Shown here piece by piece: positions 44,166-55,742 of a stretch of 64,000 nt of DNA (positions are counted from its first letter, which is position 1; the number at the start of each line of letters is the position of its first letter). Origin of the DNA: Plantago ovata. Its lineage: Eukaryota > Streptophyta > Magnoliopsida > Lamiales > Plantaginaceae. Position numbers and translations under genes: made by a program. The DNA is taken from positions 117,527,547 through 117,591,546 of the forward strand of contig CM051455.1 of assembly GCA_028274465.1 (NCBI GenBank), in the 5' to 3' direction. The notes beneath the pieces are model-generated. The model did not search any database and was not told the origin of the DNA. It saw only the letters and a list, made by a program, of their open reading frames with translations.

Positions 44166-44660
44166 GAATTACCTCAATAAGGGATACAATTGGCAGATTG
44201 CTGAAACAGGTATTCAGCAAGCCAAAGTATTCTTACTTGAATAAAAGCTCCTTCCACTGATTTCTTCTAAAAAGAAATGATAAGTCACTACATGATTGCT
44301 GAAACAGGCATTCAGCAAGTAATTCCTTCAAAACGGGTATTTGTTAGGAAACTTGATCACTTGCTGAGACGGGCACTCAGTAAGAGAAAAACCTTAAAGA
44401 TTGCTGAAACAGGCATTCAGACAATCAAAGATACTGAAACAGGTATTCAAGTATCAAAGGAAAATTTTGAGACGGGAACTCAGAAAAGAGCAAACTCACT
44501 TCTCAGATTTTACCAAAAGATATCTCAAGATAAAAAGAATTTGCTGATACGGGAACTCAGAAATATCTTTTAACTTAAAGAAATTTGAGATGTCTGATTA
44601 AGTGGGAACTTTCAGCAAGTAACAAGGCTGGTTACACAAACTCGCTGAAAAGATTCTTGT
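44166..44660 (+). repeat. Degenerate repeat array GCTGAAACAGGCATTCAGC in Sirevirus
   Basis: At least eight variants of a ~19-22 bp unit (GCTGAAACAGGTATTCAGC, GCTGAGACGGGCACTCAG, GCTGATACGGGAACTCAG and others) lie between pol and ORF3. The ends are complementary (GCTGAA/TTCAGC), so each is a potential small stem-loop. GCTGAA words are also frequent in the LTR and gag of this element. Confidence 0.8.
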
Positions 44661-44950
44661 TTACTTCAGCAAGCAATCAAATCCCATAAATCTAGGTAAA
44701 ATCAATTTGTGACGTTAATCGGGCAAAGATAAACTCGCTAATAATCATGACATGAAATACAATCGTGGCCATTGATTAAAAGGCGTTTTTGATCTAACGG
44801 TTAACATTGCAAAGAGAAAGAGTGCTCTGACGGTTTTTGTTAGTGAGCCACTACGCATTTAATGCAAAGGCTCCACTAACGCTGTTGAATCTCTGATTTA
44901 CCCTTGATGAGAACTCAAAATCAATTGAGCTTCTTGCACATCAGAGACAC

Positions 44951-44958
44951 TATATAAA
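44951..44958 (+). promoter_or_regulatory. TATA-like box upstream of Sirevirus ORF3
   Basis: CTATATAAACAAGG lies 141 bp before the ORF3 ATG, followed by a pyrimidine- and A-rich leader without intervening ATG frames of note. It suggests a separate ORF3 transcript. It is not part of an LTR visible here. Confidence 0.45.
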
Positions 44959-45091
44959 CAAGGAGTTAGAGAAAGACAAAATTCTTTAACTCACATTTCC
45001 TTTCTCTGCAAATTTTAGCCTGAATCTACTGTACATCCGGTCAAAAAGCAAAGTAATCTTTTTCATACACATTTCTCACCCTATAAAAGAA

Positions 45092-45696
45092 ATGGCACCA
45101 AAGAAACAGTCCTCTAAGACTTCAAAATCATCTAAGGTTGACAGTGCTAGAAAAAGCACTGCTCCGGTGATAACTCCGGTGACCAACACAGTGAAAATTG
45201 TGTTGAAAAATGATAGAATAATCGAGAAACCCATGCCGCCTGCATATCTAGACACTGCAAAGTGTGAGATGATGATGCAATGGGGTGGTTTTGCCAAAGA
45301 GAAGTATATCCGATACTTCTATGAACAAGAACTTGACGGTGACAATGAAGAGGCACTTGACTTGTTAAAACAGCAAGGCCTCACTCTCTTTATAACAGCT
45401 CGCCCTAAGAAAGTGAGTATGTTAGATACAATGGAGTTCTACAATAATGCAGAAATCCAGACTCTAACTGATGATCAAGTAGTCACTGAAAAAGTGATCT
45501 TCACCACAGTTCAGAATGTGCAAATCGTCCTGAAATGGACTGATTTAGCCGACATCTTTCAGATTCCGACCACTGGAACTGAAGATGACATCATTGCCAC
45601 TGACGAAGAAATCGAAGCCTTCTACAGTGATGTCAGAAATGAGAAAATGAAGAAAGGAGAGATTGCTCCCGTGACTTGGACAAAGCACGTTAAGAG
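45092..45696 (+). pseudogene. Sirevirus ORF3 (so-called env-like), truncated by E2
   Basis: The ATG at 45092 starts a Lys/Ser-rich basic tail (MAPKKQSSKTSKSSK). A globular segment follows (MQWGGFAKEKYIRYFYEQEL, EFYNNAEIQTLTDDQ, VQIVLKWTDLADIFQIP). It is cut after 201 codons by the E2 LTR at 45697. An extra ORF between pol and 3' LTR is a hallmark of Sireviruses. No signal peptide or transmembrane segment is visible in this part. The EFY-N and V-I-V-x-W-x-D-L-x-x-I-F-x-I-P pattern resembles the plant transposon protein domain in element B. Function unknown. Confidence 0.7.
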
Positions 45697-47754
45697 TGTA
45701 AGAAAATACGGTCAGAGTTACCCCAAAGGTACGCAGCGGAATTTCAAAAAATTTCTTAACATACAGGTTAATTGATTATGTATATATCGTATATATGTAA
45801 ACACGTCAATTAGAAGACTAACCTTACTTCCAAAGCAGCTTCCAAGTCTTCGTAATAATCTTGTGTATCTTCTCCTTCGTCGAAGTCGAAGATATCTGCA
45901 ATACTCTGATTATCTGCAAGACAATAAGAGTTAGTTTCCAGCTCCTAGAACCTCAACCTTGGTATCCACGGATGAACAACCTATCGGAAGAATGCTAGGA
46001 TATTCTTTGTGTGACCAAGAAGATGGGGCGGCGGTTTTCCTCCGGCAAGAGGGTGGCGCGCGTGTGGCTTATAGAGGAAGGGGAGAGCTTTTATTTTCTC
46101 TAAGAAAACTGGGTAGAATAATTCTCTAAGAATTTGATACTAAAAAAACTCTCTAATGACTTACTTATATAGTAGTCAATAGAAGCCTAAAGCATAAGCA
46201 ATTAGACTTCATAAAGGAATAAGAATCTAATTCTTATCGCACTAGAAAACCAATATCAAGTCTAGATTGATTCCCAATCAAATTAAAACTCAATCAGGAA
46301 AATCTAACTTATCCCTTGGACTTCTAATAGAGGAAGGACTCGAACTCCTTCCCCTACTCCAGCTCCTGCACGCGCGCGCGCCTGTCCTACGGGACCCACT
46401 TATAGTTATAAGGCAATTCAAACTCCAAGTAGATTTTGCCCATGTGCATATGTTAATTCTAAATTAACATATCCTTTCAAATCAAACCGCTATTATATTT
46501 CTAAAATATAATCTTTAATTGTATTTATATAAAATACAATTAATTAGCCAATTCAATTAATAATAATCATTAATTGGGCCACTAAATATTATAATTAATT
46601 CCAAATCAATTATAATCCATCAATCACAATTAATTCCAAATTAATTGCGATTCCATCTTCAAGGATATTCTGATAAGCTGAATCACCACATAGTGTGACC
46701 CATAGGGCCTCATTGTATTAAGCAAGTCCTAGACTAGGCAAAATAGAATTCCTAGACGGTTCCATTTGCAATATTAATACATCAGGACGTTTGGGAGGTT
46801 TATCAAAGCAAACCCTTTCGTTGCGAAGTCTGTTGCGCTCAACGCGGCGATGGTAACGTCCCTTCATCTGACTGACTCGAATGCATCTAGGATCGATGAT
46901 GTGTCTATCCCAATAATACATCCACGGGCGTCTCAGGGAGTTGCTTGGTTAATAAAATATACTTATGACCATCATAATATATCGATGCACTGGCCAGTGA
47001 CTTTACCAACACAACTATGAAGACTATGAGCAGTACTCTCCTGTGCTACACATGAGAGATGAATCCTTCACAGAATCATTTATCATCCCCATTTGTATGT
47101 AGCCATAATCCTGGATCGTGTCTTAGGTCAACTGCTTATTCAGAGCTGACATCGACGGGTCCACAAAGGATATGGGGCAACAAATGTGATGATAAAGTCC
47201 TGTAAGTCCAAAGGACGACTGACATCACTTCGACAACTTACCGGTTACCATAGACACTTCGGTGTAGAGTATACATCGATGGGAGTGTCCGGTTGGTACT
47301 TCCATTGTTCGATAATCATTCTTCGAACAACTATGCACAGTTATGGGAACGTTTCTTGATTGTCTAACAATCCGTTCCGTGGCCGTGGGATCGGCTCACA
47401 CTTGCTCCAACAAGAATAACCTCCACGCATAATAGTCTCATCTGGTTCATTCAGACCCCTACATCCGAGATGAACCTCGACTAGGGAGAGTTTGGGATAG
47501 ATGATAACTCACATAGCTCCCACTATTTGTGTGATCGGTCATCTATCCGAGGGGACATGTTTAATATCAATACAGACATAAATAGAGATATGACATGCTG
47601 CATGCCTGGTGTAATATAAACATGAAAGCGATACTCAATAGTAAAACAACAAACATATATTATATTACGTTGACCTGTGTAATAGTACATATACGCCCTC
47701 TATAAGGGCTCCATGCCCTTAGTAAGGACTGTCTCTAGGACATATACACTACCA
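45697..47754 (-). repeat. E2: copia LTR (2058 bp), 3' LTR of the E pol remnant
   Basis: On minus it starts TGGTAGTGTATATGTCC directly after a polypurine tract (AAGTGGGAGAT, from 47766) and ends TTTTCTTACA at 45697. It is inserted in Sirevirus ORF3; the left flank is AAGAG (45692-45696). Confidence 0.88.
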
Positions 47755-48603
47755 ATCTCCCACTTGGACTAGAGCCAGTCACCTTTATGCCTAATACCCA
47801 GATTAGCATAATGTCTTAAGTGGACTTCCACTGATAAGACCTTGGTGAAAGGATCTGCCACGTTGTCCGTGGTAGAGACATGTTCTATACAAACTTCTCC
47901 TCTATCAATAATCTCACGTATAACGTGATATTTTCTAAGTACATGTTTGTTCTTGTTTGTAGATCTAGGCTCCCTAGCTTAAGCGATGGCGCCCGTATTG
48001 TCACAATAAATCGTTATTGGACTAGGAGCAGGAACAACCCTCAATTCCTTCAAGAACTCTAAGATCCAGACAACTTCTTTCGATGCTTCTGATGCAGAAA
48101 TGTACTCGGCTTCTGTGGATGAGTCAGCAACCGTGGCTTGCTTAGAACTCTTCCAACAGACAGCTCCTCCGTTCAATTTGAATACGTATCCTATCTGTGA
48201 CTTAAAGTCAACAGGATCTGATTCAAATCCAGCGTCGACATACCCAGACATCTTTAATTCTGGTGCTCCACCAAACACCAAGAACATCTCTTTAGTCCGT
48301 CGAAGGTACTTATGAATGTTCTTTACAGCAGTCCAGTGAGGTACTCCTGGATTCTGTTGGTGTTGACAAGTGACACTAAGCGCATATGCCACATCGGGCC
48401 TTGTGCAATCCATTGCATACATTATAGACCCTACTGCCGAAGCATAGGGCACACGACTCATTGCATTTCTTTCTTCATCAGTTTTAGGACCATCCTTAAC
48501 TGATAAGACAATCCCATGCCTAGCTGGGAGAAAGCCTCTCTTTGAGTCGTCCATCTTATAACGCTTCAGTATTTTGTCGATGTAGGTGGATTGTGTCAAT
48601 CCC
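47755..48603 (-). pseudogene. pol: E-family copia pol remnant: end of RT and RNase H
   Basis: On minus the frame starts at 48603 in the C-terminal RT (LTQSTYIDKILKRYKMDDSK) and continues VPYASAVGSIMYAMDCTRPD. RNase H follows: MSGYVDAGFES, SSTEAEYISASEASKEVVWI and IYCDNTGAIA. After a TAA (47979-47981, probably from CAA) the same frame reads HVLRKYHVIREI and NVADPFTKVLS, and ends beside the polypurine tract. The sequence style is Angela/Tork rather than SIRE. Everything upstream of this RT segment is replaced by another E LTR. Confidence 0.85.
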
Positions 48604-50138
48604 TGTAAGAAAATACGGTCAGAGTTACCCCTAGGGTACGCAGCGGAATTTTAAAATTTTTCTTAACATACAGGTTAAATGATTATGTATATGTCGTATA
48701 TATATAAACACATCAATTAGAAGACTAACCTTACTTCCAAAGCAGCTTCCAAGTCTTCGTAATTATCCGGTGTATCTTCTCCTTCGCCGATATCTGCAAG
48801 ACAATAAGAGTTAGTTTCCAGCTCCTAGAACCTCAACCTTGGTATCCACGGATGAACAACCTACCAGAAGAATGCTAGGATATTCTTTGTGTGACGAAGA
48901 AGACAGGGCGGTGATTCCTCCGTCAGAGGTGGCGCGCGCGGGTGGCTATAGAGGAGGGGAGAGTTTTTATTTTCTCTAAGAAAACTAGGTAGAATGACTG
49001 TGAAAGTCTCTGTCAAAAACTCTCTAATAGTCTACTATATATAGTAGTCAATTGAAGCCTAAAGTATAAGCAATTAGACTTCGTAAAGGAATAAGAATCT
49101 AATTCTTATCGCACAAGGAAACCAATATCAAGTCCAGATTCATTCCCAATCAAATTAAAACTCAATCAAGAAAATATAACTTATCCATTGGACTTCTAAT
49201 AGAGGAAGGAGTCGAACTCCTTCCCCTATCCAGCCTACGCGCGCGCGCGCGCTCTTTCAGGGACACTAGGTGGGTCCCGATTTTGGGACCCACTTATAGT
49301 TCTAAGGCAATTCAAACTCCAAGTAGATTTTGCCCATGTGCATATGTTAATTCTAAATTAACATATCCTTTCAAATCAAACCTCTATTATATTTCCAAAA
49401 TATAATCTTTAATTGTATTTACATAAAATACAATTAATTAACCAATTCAATTAATAATTCCAAATCATTAATTGATCCCCCAAATATTATAATTAATTCC
49501 AAATCAATTATAATCCATCAATCACAATTAATACCAAATTAATTGCGATTCCATCTTCAAGGATATTCTGATATGCTGAATCACCACATAGTGTGACCTA
49601 TAGGGCCTCATCGTATTAAGCAAGTCCTAGACTAGCCAACATGGAATTCCTAGACGGATCCATTTGCAATATTAATACATGAGGACGTTTGAGAGGTTTC
49701 TCAAAGCTAACCCTTTCGTTGCGAAGTCTGTTGCGCTCAACGCGGCGATGGTAACGTCCCTTCATCTGACTTGCTCGAATGTATCTAGGATCGATGAAGT
49801 GTCTATCCCAATAATACATCCACGGGCGTCTCAGGGAGTTGCTTGGTTAAGATATACTTATGACCATCATAATATATCATTTGCACTGGCCAGTGACTTT
49901 ACCAACACAACTATGCAGACTATGAGCAGTACTCTCCTGTGCTACACTTGAGAGATGAATCCTTCACAGAATCACTTATCATCCCCATTTGTATGTAGCC
50001 ATAATCCTGGATCGTGTCTTAGGTCAACTGCTTATTCAGAGCTGACATCGACGGGTCCACCAAGGATATGGGGCAACAAATGTGATGATAAAGTCTTGTA
50101 AGTCCAAAGGACGACTGACATCACTTCGACAACTTACC
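48604..50138 (-). repeat. E3: third copia LTR copy, interrupted by the Tat element
   Basis: It begins at the same terminal sequence as E2 (TGTAAGAAAATACGG) and runs colinearly to CGACAACTTACC, where the Tat LTR starts at 50139. In E2 the same stretch continues uninterrupted (47230-47245), so the insertion point is exact and the missing ~0.5 kb should lie beyond the window. It may be a nested solo LTR or 3' LTR in E pol, or the element's own 5' LTR after an internal deletion. Confidence 0.82.
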
Positions 50139-50896
50139 TGTTGAAGGGTAATTCGTGTTTCTTTCTAAGTTCGCAATGAGTCGCTAGCCTAAGTCATTCT
50201 AGTTCTTCTTCTTGTAGTGTTCCTCTAAGATAGGAAATGAGCCTTCTTGTAGCTTCCTCGTACCTGAAATAGACTAGAGGGGGGGGGGGGTTAGTGTCTC
50301 TTGCCCGGCCTGTAAGGTATCAGACCGGAGAGGCGACTTTACGAGTAGGGAGTTGTGAGGCTTCCCTAGTATGAGTAGTGAAAGTGGTGCTCGTGTGGTG
50401 TCATTAATGCTTACTGTTGAGGAGTAAATGAGGCCTTTATATACTTGAGGCCTTTCAACTTCCGGTCATGTAGGATCACGCCACGTGTACGGCTAGGATT
50501 GAGGCCTTCCTCGGCCCAGGCCCATTAAGGATGTCCGTGGGCCTTGGCCCAAGAGAGCAACCATGGCTGGTCGCTCTGGGGTCCTCGTGCCTTCCTTGTG
50601 CGTGGATGATGCGAGTAGTGTCCTGCTCAGTTTCTGTCAAGGAGCGTTACCTTGACGTAAGGTCTCCTCGAGCCCGAGAGAGATGCTCCTCGAGCCCACT
50701 GGCAGCTTTGTCCTTGTGAGGAGCTTATTTTGAGGGTTGTCCTCCCAGTGATGGTCGGACCCTATGTTGGTCGATCCACACCTTAGTGACATACTTGGGT
50801 GTGGTCGTGCCCTTGAGGGACGGCCTATGATGCTTTGTCGCGCTCTTAGACCGCTCCAGTTCGTACATGCGGACTGGACATATTTCAACACTAACA
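50139..50896 (-). repeat. 3' LTR of the Tat element (758 bp)
   Basis: On minus it runs from TGTTAGTGTTGAAATATG to CCCTTCAACA. It contains a 12-13 G run at about 50280 and is GC-richer than its host LTR. The left flank TTACC (50134-50138) is the presumed 5 bp target duplication. Confidence 0.92.
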
Positions 50897-50914
50897 TATG
50901 TCCCCCTAGTTTCC
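50897..50914 (-). promoter_or_regulatory. Polypurine tract of the Tat element
   Basis: On minus GGAAACTAGGGGGACATA abuts the LTR start, where plus-strand synthesis would be primed. Confidence 0.8.
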
Positions 50915-51561
50915 AAGTATCTTTGTAGAAGATAGTTGAGGAACTATGTTGAAGTAGAGGTCGAACAGAGCCTCGACTAGTAGTGGGCGAAAGAAGATTT
51001 CCGTATTCGCACCTTGGTATCTTTCCCTCCTCCTATCTCTCCCTCCCCCCCCTTTTTATAGGGTGCGAGCAGACGTTGCTCGGACCGTATGAAAAGAGGT
51101 ATTTTTGCTGGGAAAAGATCGGATCCGGGTAAGTATCCCTTAGTGGAATGGAATGACTTCCTGCCGCTTTTTGTTTGCAAAGTATCTCGCGGAGAGATAC
51201 TTGTGTAAAAGGAATCTCGAGGAGAGTAGCTTCATGAGCGGCTCCTCGATCCACAGACACGTGTCCGTTGATTTTCCGCTTTTCTAACATTTTTTTCTCA
51301 ATATTGTCTCGAGGAGGACAGATCTTGGTCGTCGATCTGTCTCTGCGTGTCTCGAGTAGGGTGGTGATCGCGCCGCGAACTGATCGCCGTGGTTAGGTAA
51401 TTCGCTCTGACCTTACGAACCGTGCCCGCTCCAAAGCGGGAGCGTGGAGGGTATAACCGGTAATTCGCCAGGCGGCCGTAATCTAGACCGTTGATCTTGG
51501 ACACGTGGTCGGTCCGGATGGCGCGAGGACATGCGTCGTTTCGTATCCCCGAGATACCCTT
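50915..51561. other. Spacer between PPT and antisense promoter
   Basis: No ORF of note. It holds a C-rich tract (51046-51055) and GA-rich segments with repeated CTCGAGGAG-like words, and probably houses upstream elements of the antisense gene. Confidence 0.5.
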
Positions 51562-51572
51562 CTATAAATAGG
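51562..51572 (+). promoter_or_regulatory. TATA box of the antisense gene
   Basis: CTATAAATAGG on plus is followed after about 30 bp by an A/C-rich presumed start region and a GA-rich leader. This strand is opposite to the element's own transcript, so the box should drive the 52427-55742 gene. Confidence 0.65.
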
Positions 51573-51783
51573 TCAACACTCGGTCATTCCACACTTTTCG
51601 CAATCCGAATATTCAGAGCTAAAAAGAGAGAGCGAGGAGAACTTCAGAGATCGACGAGTGTGAGTGATCGAGCCAAGTGACGTGCGAGGAGCCTTTCCGG
51701 TGTGCAAAATCCCGTTTTCAGGCGAACTTTCGACTTTTTCCGGCCTTCTTTCCGGTTTCAGACTTTCATCTACTTAAAAGCAA

Positions 51784-52425
51784 GTAAGTTTCCGGTTCTT
51801 TGCCTTTAATTTTTCCTCTTTTTCCTTCTTTTGCCTTGAATTCTCTGCTCTTTAGCTTTTCGGTTTTGGCTTTTGGATGTTAGCTCTCTTCTTTGATTTT
51901 TGCCTCCCGGAATGTTGTCATCTGAGTAATTACCGGTGGATTGACGCCTGAGAACGGCATTGGACTTAATTAAACTGTAAATGGACTTGTAACCGGACTT
52001 TAACGGAATCGAATTGGACCAATTTGAGTTGCATGGCCGTATAAGTAGCTCCCTGTTCTTTGCTGTATACCCCTTGTTGCCTCCTCATTAGCGTACGGCT
52101 GTAGAAATAACTGTAGGAAGTTTTTTCGGGCGGTTGGTCGCTCTATGCATGCTTTTCGAGTTTTATATATCGTGCTCGCTCTTATTTTGCTGTATATGCA
52201 TGTGGTCATGCTGCTCGATTTTTTACTCATGCTTTGAGCGGTTGGTCGCTCCTTGTATGCTCCTCGCTCTACTTTTGCTTTGATGTAGAGTAGCTTCTTG
52301 ATTTATTTGCTCTTTCATTTTTGAGATTTTTCTCCGTTCGGGAGGTCGAACTTTAATGAACATACCTAAAAGGACCTCTCAGACTATCACAAACCATCCT
52401 AACTTCTTTCTTTGCCCACCTTTAG
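51784..52425 (+). other. Predicted 5' UTR intron of the antisense gene
   Basis: A strong donor (CAA|GTAAGTTT at 51784) and a pyrimidine-rich acceptor (CCACCTTTAG, 52425) frame a 642 bp T-rich segment. The next base but one starts the ATG. Confidence 0.6.
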
Positions 52426-52426
52426 G

Positions 52427-55400
52427 ATGTCCGAGAGGAGCGACGACAGCCAGAATATATCGGCCGCTGGTGAGTATGGGAGCGACCATACTACGTCGCC
52501 CGATACGTCAGACGTATCGGCGACCTTCCTCGATGATACGATAGAGGAGGCTGTCGAGGAGCCTCAGCTCAAGCGAGGTGGCGAGCGGGCTGCCGAAGAG
52601 GATGAAGAGACTGAGAGTGAGGAGGACCTCTATCAGTTGGTGACCAGGAAGAGGCGTCGTACCGAGGACGACGACTTTATCGACGACCGGACAGAGGCGG
52701 AAGGTGGTCCCCGCAACCCTGGTGTATCTGCGGAGTTTATTACTCGCGCCGCCCAAGTCCACGGGCGTAATTATGGGGCAGTTAACGCGGTCCCTCCTGC
52801 CGACATCCGGGTGAGGAGATGGATGATACGGAGAGGCCGGAGTTGGCCTTGGCACTTTATGAGGAGGGTGATCATTCGGCCCAGCGCGGGAAGGCTCCAA
52901 TTCCTGTCCAGATCATCGATAGCGATGAGACGGAAGATGAGAGCGATGAGGACGATGAAGCGACCTCTCCTCGGACTAGTCCCCCTTCAAAGAGGGTTAG
53001 ATTCCCTCCACAAACCACTAGGAGGGCTGTGATTACCGACGAGGAGGAGGATGAAGTTCCTCCGACGATCGGAGACACCCATAGGAGTGAAGCTGGTCCG
53101 AGCACTAGATCTCCTTCCTTCTCGGAGGGGCAAAGGCGTGCTATTAGAGACGCGAAGAGGTTCGCACGCGAGGAGGAGACCAGTTACCACTCCATCGATC
53201 CGACCACTATTGATTTTACGTTTCCGAATGGGACCCGAGCACCCAATCCACTCGAGGACCAGGAGGGTGAGATGCGGCGTGCTCAGATGGCCGCTGATAA
53301 GAAAAAAGCGGAGAGGAGAGCGAGCAAGCGTTCTCGCTCCAGTAAATCAAAGAAGGCAAAGGTTGTCAAGGAGCCCGAGCCTAAAACAACCAAGGCCGCT
53401 GAGAAGAAATTCACGAAGAGTGCTCGCACGGTTGACCTCCCCGATCCCCAGGGCGAGAAGAACGAGGATGGCATAATACCGACCACCTCTTCTACCGTCA
53501 AGCTCGACGAGGTTCCCACACTTAGGTGGAAGTATTCTCTCCCTGAGAATAAGTTTGACATCCTCGTGCCCAAGGAGGATCAAACTTTTTACAATGCTCC
53601 CCCTGGGTATATGGCCGTTCACTGCCTCAGCTTGGATCGAGGATGGATACTTCCATTTTGTGATGCTTTCCGCGACATCTTCAACACATTGGGGATCGCT
53701 CCTTGGCAGCTGGTGCCAAGTGCCTTTGGCACCTTGGTATGTTTTGGAGTCTTTGCATGAAGAAGGGGATCGAGCTGAACTTTCATAATTTTAATCAATT
53801 GTTCCGAGTCTCGATGAGCTCCGGGAACAAGTACTTCTACTACTTCAACGCTCGACCAGGCCTTGGTTTCATCATGGACGCTCCCAGCTCCTCGGGCTAC
53901 AAGTGGTTCCATAGGTACTTCTACATCAGGAAGAGAAGGTTGCCTAACATGACCGAGGAGGAGCTGGAGTGGGGAGTGCCCAAGCTCATGTTTCGAGGAA
54001 AGATAGCGGACAAGCATCCGTTGCCCGAGGAGTCCGATCAGTGGGTCACTGAGCTCGAGGAGCAAAATCGGGGACCCCATCCCGAGAAGTACTTCTACTG
54101 GGGGTTGGTCCTTCAGCCACTTCCCTATTTGGCGGGCCTTTCGCCTTATGCGTACACAGGGTATATCGGGAACCGATATACCCGGAAAGTCCTCTTCGGT
54201 AACTAGTCTTCGCGCTTTTTCTTCGCTTTGTACTTGTAATTTTTCTTTGCTTGCTTTGTCTGTTTGTGATATGTCCTCGCTTTCTTACTTTCCTCGTCGA
54301 TTTTTATTGCTCCTCGATCGTACTAACTTGTGTTTATTCTCTTGCAGCTTATTGGTTCCAGTGGATAATGTCGAAGACTCTGGCCGCCAAGGAGGAACAG
54401 AGGAGGAAGCAGAGGTTGGCCAACAAGCAGACAAAGATCCTCGGTTCTTTGAACTTGACCCCTCCCCGCAACGCCGCGCATCATCGAGATGCTTTAGTGC
54501 AGGAGGGGCTCGATACGAGAGAGAACCCCGTAGAGGCCATCAAGAGGGCCGAGGAGGAGGCCGCTGCGAAGAGGGCCAAGGAAGCTAAGGAGGCCGAGGA
54601 GGAGGCCTTAAATACGATTGAGGCGGAGAAGAGGCCTGAGAGGCCTGCGGCGAAGAAAGGAGCGAGGAAGCTCAATCTCGGGGGAGCCAATGAGCCTGCC
54701 CGGAAAAGGGGAAGGTGGCCGCTTCTGGTGATGAAGTGAAGCGGCTCATCCAGATGAGCGACCTAGATCGGGCGCACGAGCTCAGCATGTGCTCGCTCCA
54801 GGTACTTTGCTTCATACTTATCTCAAAAATTTTCTAAGTATAAATTTTTCTCTCCTCGCTAACTTTGTTTCTTTTTGCAGCTTGAGAACTTGAAGGAGGC
54901 CTATGGCCAAGTTGCTGCTGATCGGGCCGACATAGGGGTCGTGATCGAGGACCTTGAGAAGAAGCTTGCTGCTTCGGAGTCAAAAGCCAAGGTCTCGGAG
55001 GCTGAGGCCGGGAAGCTGAAGATTAAGGTCGAGAGCTTGAGAAGGAGCTGTCCCGAGAGAAGTCGAGGAGCAAGAGCTTCAAGGGTGCTTATGCTACTTT
55101 GTCCATTTGCATGGAAAAGTTCAAGGCAAGCGTCCTGTCCTTTCTAAAGGGAGCCGAGTCGCTGCTGCTCGCGACTTCATGTCTTCGGTCACCTACAAGT
55201 TGGCCCAGAGAGACGTACAAGTGGCATCGCGCGAGGAGGGCTTCTTCTCGTGTGTTGGCCAACTAAAGAGGGTCAACTTGCTTCCGGCTGACTTCGATCC
55301 CGATGACCGCGAGGACTTGCATCCCGGGCGGCGCGAGGACCTGACTCCTTACCCCGATGAGGAGATTACCGAGGAGATGCACGAGGCGTGCGAGTTCGGC

Positions 55401-55742
55401 GAGCTGGTGACCGACCCTGAAGTTCCTTATCCCAGCAAGCCAGCTTATCTCCCTGCCTGGGTGCCCGAGTGCTTGAGGAGCGGGATAATCTATCCGTTCG
55501 AGAAGGCAGCTCTTCGGAACGCTGCCTGGGTGAAGTTAAGCGATCCGGTTCTCGGGAGGGCAGCCGACTTCGTCGAGCCGAGCTCACTATGTATCAGAAA
55601 GCTATTGAAGAGGCTCAAGCTCAGGAGCGAGACGACGCTGAAGGCCATGAACAGAGCTCCGTGCGAGGAGCTACTAGCGCGACCACCCCGGTCACTGAAT
55701 TCACTGATAGTCGCACTCGTTAGGATCGGGGAGCCTCCTTGA
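52427..55742 (+). pseudogene. Antisense gene of the Tat element (Transposase_28-like), at least three coding exons
   Basis: The ATG at 52427 (MSERSDDSQN) begins an acidic Ser/Asp/Glu-rich N terminus with Lys/Arg patches (nuclear-type). Frame shifts near 52810 and 53750 interrupt it. The core PPGYMAVHCLSLDRGWILPF, LGIAPWQLVPSAFG, ELNFHNFNQLFRVS and GYKWFHRYFYIRKRRLPN matches the putative gypsy-type transposon domain (Transposase_28) of plant Tat antisense ORFs. Exon ends are seen at FG|GTAACT (about 54199), acceptor TTGCAG (54347), donor CAG|GTACTT (about 54799) and acceptor TTTTTGCAG (54880). The last two exons are coiled-coil Glu/Lys/Ala-rich; another shift lies near 55045. A poly(A) signal AATAAA is at 55898. 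Function unknown. Confidence 0.75.

Noticed and set aside
50531-51504. Short frames in Tat LTR and adjacent spacer
   Set aside because: GC-rich chance frames; region explained as LTR, PPT and promoter.
52508-52900. Minus-strand open frames opposite the antisense gene (also 53283-53622, 53619-54080)
   Set aside because: Codon-position shadows of the plus-strand acidic gene; the plus strand has the recognisable domain and splice sites.
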